Part shown: positions 3,678-5,022 of the stretch, piece by piece
Layout of the letters: each line of letters begins with the position of its first letter
Numbering within the stretch: position 1 is the stretch's first letter
DNA from: Oscillospiraceae bacterium
GTDB taxonomy: Bacteria; Bacillota_A; Clostridia; Oscillospirales; Ruminococcaceae
Length of the DNA stretch: 5,022 nt
Direction of reading: 5' to 3'
NCBI GenBank assembly: GCA_900766795.1
Contig: CAAFWX010000122.1
Location: forward strand, 1-5,022
Position numbers and translations under genes: made by a program
The notes under the pieces: model-generated
What the model was told of the DNA's origin: nothing
The model's input: the letters and a program-made list of their open reading frames with translations, nothing else
Database searches by the model: none

Positions 3678-4802
3678 TCAAACCGTCGCGCCCTTGTTTA
3701 CAAAGATCGGATAATCAGCCGACCCGGTAATGGTGCGGTTCTTGGTTAGCGTAACGTCCTTATCGGTTATCGCGTCGATAAACGAAGCCTTCTCCTCGAT
3801 AACGGTGTTCTGGAGCAGAATGCTGTTCTTTACGACAGCGCCCTTTCCTACCTTAACGCCGCGAAAAAGCACGCAGTTCTCGACAGTGCCCTCGATAATG
3901 CACCCGTCGGCAATGAGCGAGCCCTTGACAACACAGTCAATTCCGTATTTCGCGGGAGCAACGTCGCGTACCTTTGTGTAAATGGGCGTGTCGAGCGCGA
4001 ATACCTCGCGGCGTATCTCGCGCTTCATCATGTCCATAGTAGCCTTGTAGTAGGTCTTGAGCGAATCGATTATCTCGAAATAGCCGTCGTACTTGTAGCC
4101 CATTATCTTGTATTCATGCAGCTTGTGCTGGAGAATATCGGTTTCAAAGCTGTACTGCGCGCGGCATTCGCTCTCGCGGATAATGTCCTCAAGGAAACGG
4201 CGGCGCATAACGTAAATGTTGAGCGCAACGTTCATCTCGCCGCTCATATCGGGGTGAGAAAGCACGTCGTAAACAACGTTGTCGTTATTCACGCAGAGCA
4301 CCGTCTGATGCGTAGCGCGCTCGGCAGTGTAAACCACCTTTCCGTAAACGCAGGTGATATCCGCGCCGCTCTCCTCGTGGAAGTCGATAACGGGTCTGAG
4401 ATCCATGTTCGCAACAAAGTTGCTGTCCGACATGATGACATATTCTGCGTTGCTCTCGCGGATAAATTCAGCCGCGCCCGACAGCGCCTCAAGCCTGCCG
4501 CGGTACATTCCCGTACCCTCTCTGCCGTAGGGAGTGAGGATATGCAGACCGCCTGTCTTTCTCGCAAGATCCCATTCGCTGCCCATTCCGAGATGGTTCA
4601 TCAGGGAGTAATAATTCTGCTTGGTTATAATGCCAACCTGAGTGATGCCCGAGTTCACCATGCTGGACAGCGGGAAATCGACCAGACGGTACTTGCTCCC
4701 GAACGGAACGCTCGCCATAGCTCTCGCCTTCGTCAGCTCGGGAAGGTTCTGTTCATGCATATTAGCAAAAATCAGTCCTAAAACGTTAGCCATACTTGCC
4801 AT
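3678..4802 (-). CDS. glgD: GlgD, glucose-1-phosphate adenylyltransferase regulatory-type subunit
   Basis: A 374-residue homologue of ADP-glucose pyrophosphorylase, the enzyme making ADP-glucose from glucose-1-phosphate and ATP for glycogen synthesis in the cytoplasm. The nucleotidyltransferase domain covers about 5-250: ASVPFGSKYRLVDFPLSSMVNSGI (split around 30-53), GTGMYRGRLEAL (96-107), YVIMSDSNFVANMDL (121-135), YSFETDIL (217-224) and the YDGYFEIIDSLKTYY segment. A left-handed beta-helix follows at about 287-345 (VKGSLIADGCIIEGTVENC). The glycine-rich GGxGTRL nucleotide-binding loop of GlgC is absent: the N-terminus reads VLGLIFANMHEQNLPELT instead, and the catalytic GD of GlgC reads SDS here. 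This is the mark of GlgD, which in Firmicutes forms a heteromer with GlgC and raises its activity. The start at 4802 has AAAGGA (4813-4818) 10 nt upstream; Met4 is a weaker alternative. It follows glgC by 22 bases, so they form one operon. Confidence 0.95.
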   Translation of the reverse strand: MASMANVLGLIFANMHEQNLPELTKARAMASVPFGSKYRLVDFPLSSMVNSGITQVGIITKQNYYSLMNHLGMGSEWDLARKTGGLHILTPYGREGTGMYRGRLEALSGAAEFIRESNAEYVIMSDSNFVANMDLRPVIDFHEESGADITCVYGKVVYTAERATHQTVLCVNNDNVVYDVLSHPDMSGEMNVALNIYVMRRRFLEDIIRESECRAQYSFETDILQHKLHEYKIMGYKYDGYFEIIDSLKTYYKATMDMMKREIRREVFALDTPIYTKVRDVAPAKYGIDCVVKGSLIADGCIIEGTVENCVLFRGVKVGKGAVVKNSILLQNTVIEEKASFIDAITDKDVTLTKNRTITGSADYPIFVNKGATV

Positions 4803-4824
4803 ATCAAAAACATCCTTTCCTGTC

Positions 4825-5022
4825 TTATATATCTTTGGAGATCATAGCCTTGGGCGGAGCGACCGCCTTGTCGGATACGTTGACGTGGTGACCGATTACC
4901 GCAACGCCCCAGCTCGACTTGTCCTCGACAAGCTCGGGACGCTCGCCTATGTGCGCGCCCTCGCCGATAACGCAGTCCTCGCCGACGATAGCGTATTCAA
5001 TCACCGCGCCCTTCTTGATAAC
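4825..5022 (-). CDS. glgC: GlgC, glucose-1-phosphate adenylyltransferase, C-terminal end
   Basis: The minus-strand frame is open from the right edge to the TAA at 4825-4827, giving the last 65 residues of a protein whose start lies beyond the window. It carries left-handed beta-helix turns (VIKKGAVIEYAIVGEDCVIG, then EGAHIGERP) and the GlgC-type ending WGVAVIGHHVNVSDKAV followed by PPKAMI. GlgC is the catalytic subunit that makes ADP-glucose; its C-terminal helix domain is used for oligomer contacts and allosteric control. Its stop codon is 22 bases before the glgD start, with the glgD ribosome binding site in the gap. Confidence 0.92.
   Translation of the reverse strand, partial: VIKKGAVIEYAIVGEDCVIGEGAHIGERPELVEDKSSWGVAVIGHHVNVSDKAVAPPKAMISKDI

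Noticed and set aside
4116..4781. 221-codon plus-strand open frame inside glgD
   Set aside because: Antisense shadow of glgD with no ribosome binding site or recognisable domain.

Overview
The window reads as a piece of a Clostridia chromosome, most likely a Ruminococcus/Oscillospiraceae-type gut Firmicute. That placement is an inference from the rplM-rpsI pair with a short structured leader, the split glgC-glgD ADP-glucose pyrophosphorylase genes, consensus sigma-A promoters, strong AAGGAGG ribosome binding sites and moderate GC content.

Left part (1 to about 1818) is the end of an integrated mobile element, read on the plus strand. It holds the C-terminal part of an unidentified coiled-coil-rich protein (possibly a relaxase tail) and a complete tyrosine integrase with its own consensus promoter. 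A non-coding end follows, carrying a minus-strand terminator-like hairpin and two tandem 11-bp repeats. The element abuts the 3' end of rpsI and leaves that gene intact, so the rpsI 3' end is the probable attachment site. The other element end is outside the window.

Middle part (1819-2850) is the host rplM-rpsI operon on the minus strand. It has a perfect consensus promoter (TTGACA, 17 nt, TATAAT), a hairpin-bearing leader in the place expected for an L13 autoregulatory leader, and upstream a five-copy degenerate decamer tract that puts short A-tracts one helical turn apart.

The segment 2927-3659 is a small accessory-looking module bounded by two terminators: a 70-aa XRE-family regulator (minus) and, divergently, a small secreted Ig-like (Big_2) protein (plus). 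Their promoters face each other and overlap, and a 17-bp palindrome lies across both; a second palindrome sharing the GGTAT core lies 34 bp away. The secreted-protein gene is split: its signal peptide and its Big_2 domain are in different frames, so it is either a recent pseudogene, a sequencing error or a frameshifted product.

Right part (3678-5022) is the glgC-glgD glycogen synthesis operon on the minus strand, with glgD complete and only the C-terminal end of glgC present, followed by a strong bidirectional terminator shared with the Big_2 gene.

The best candidates for something undescribed are the XRE/secreted-Ig module with its shared operator, and the rpsI attachment end in which the element supplies a replacement terminator for its host operon.
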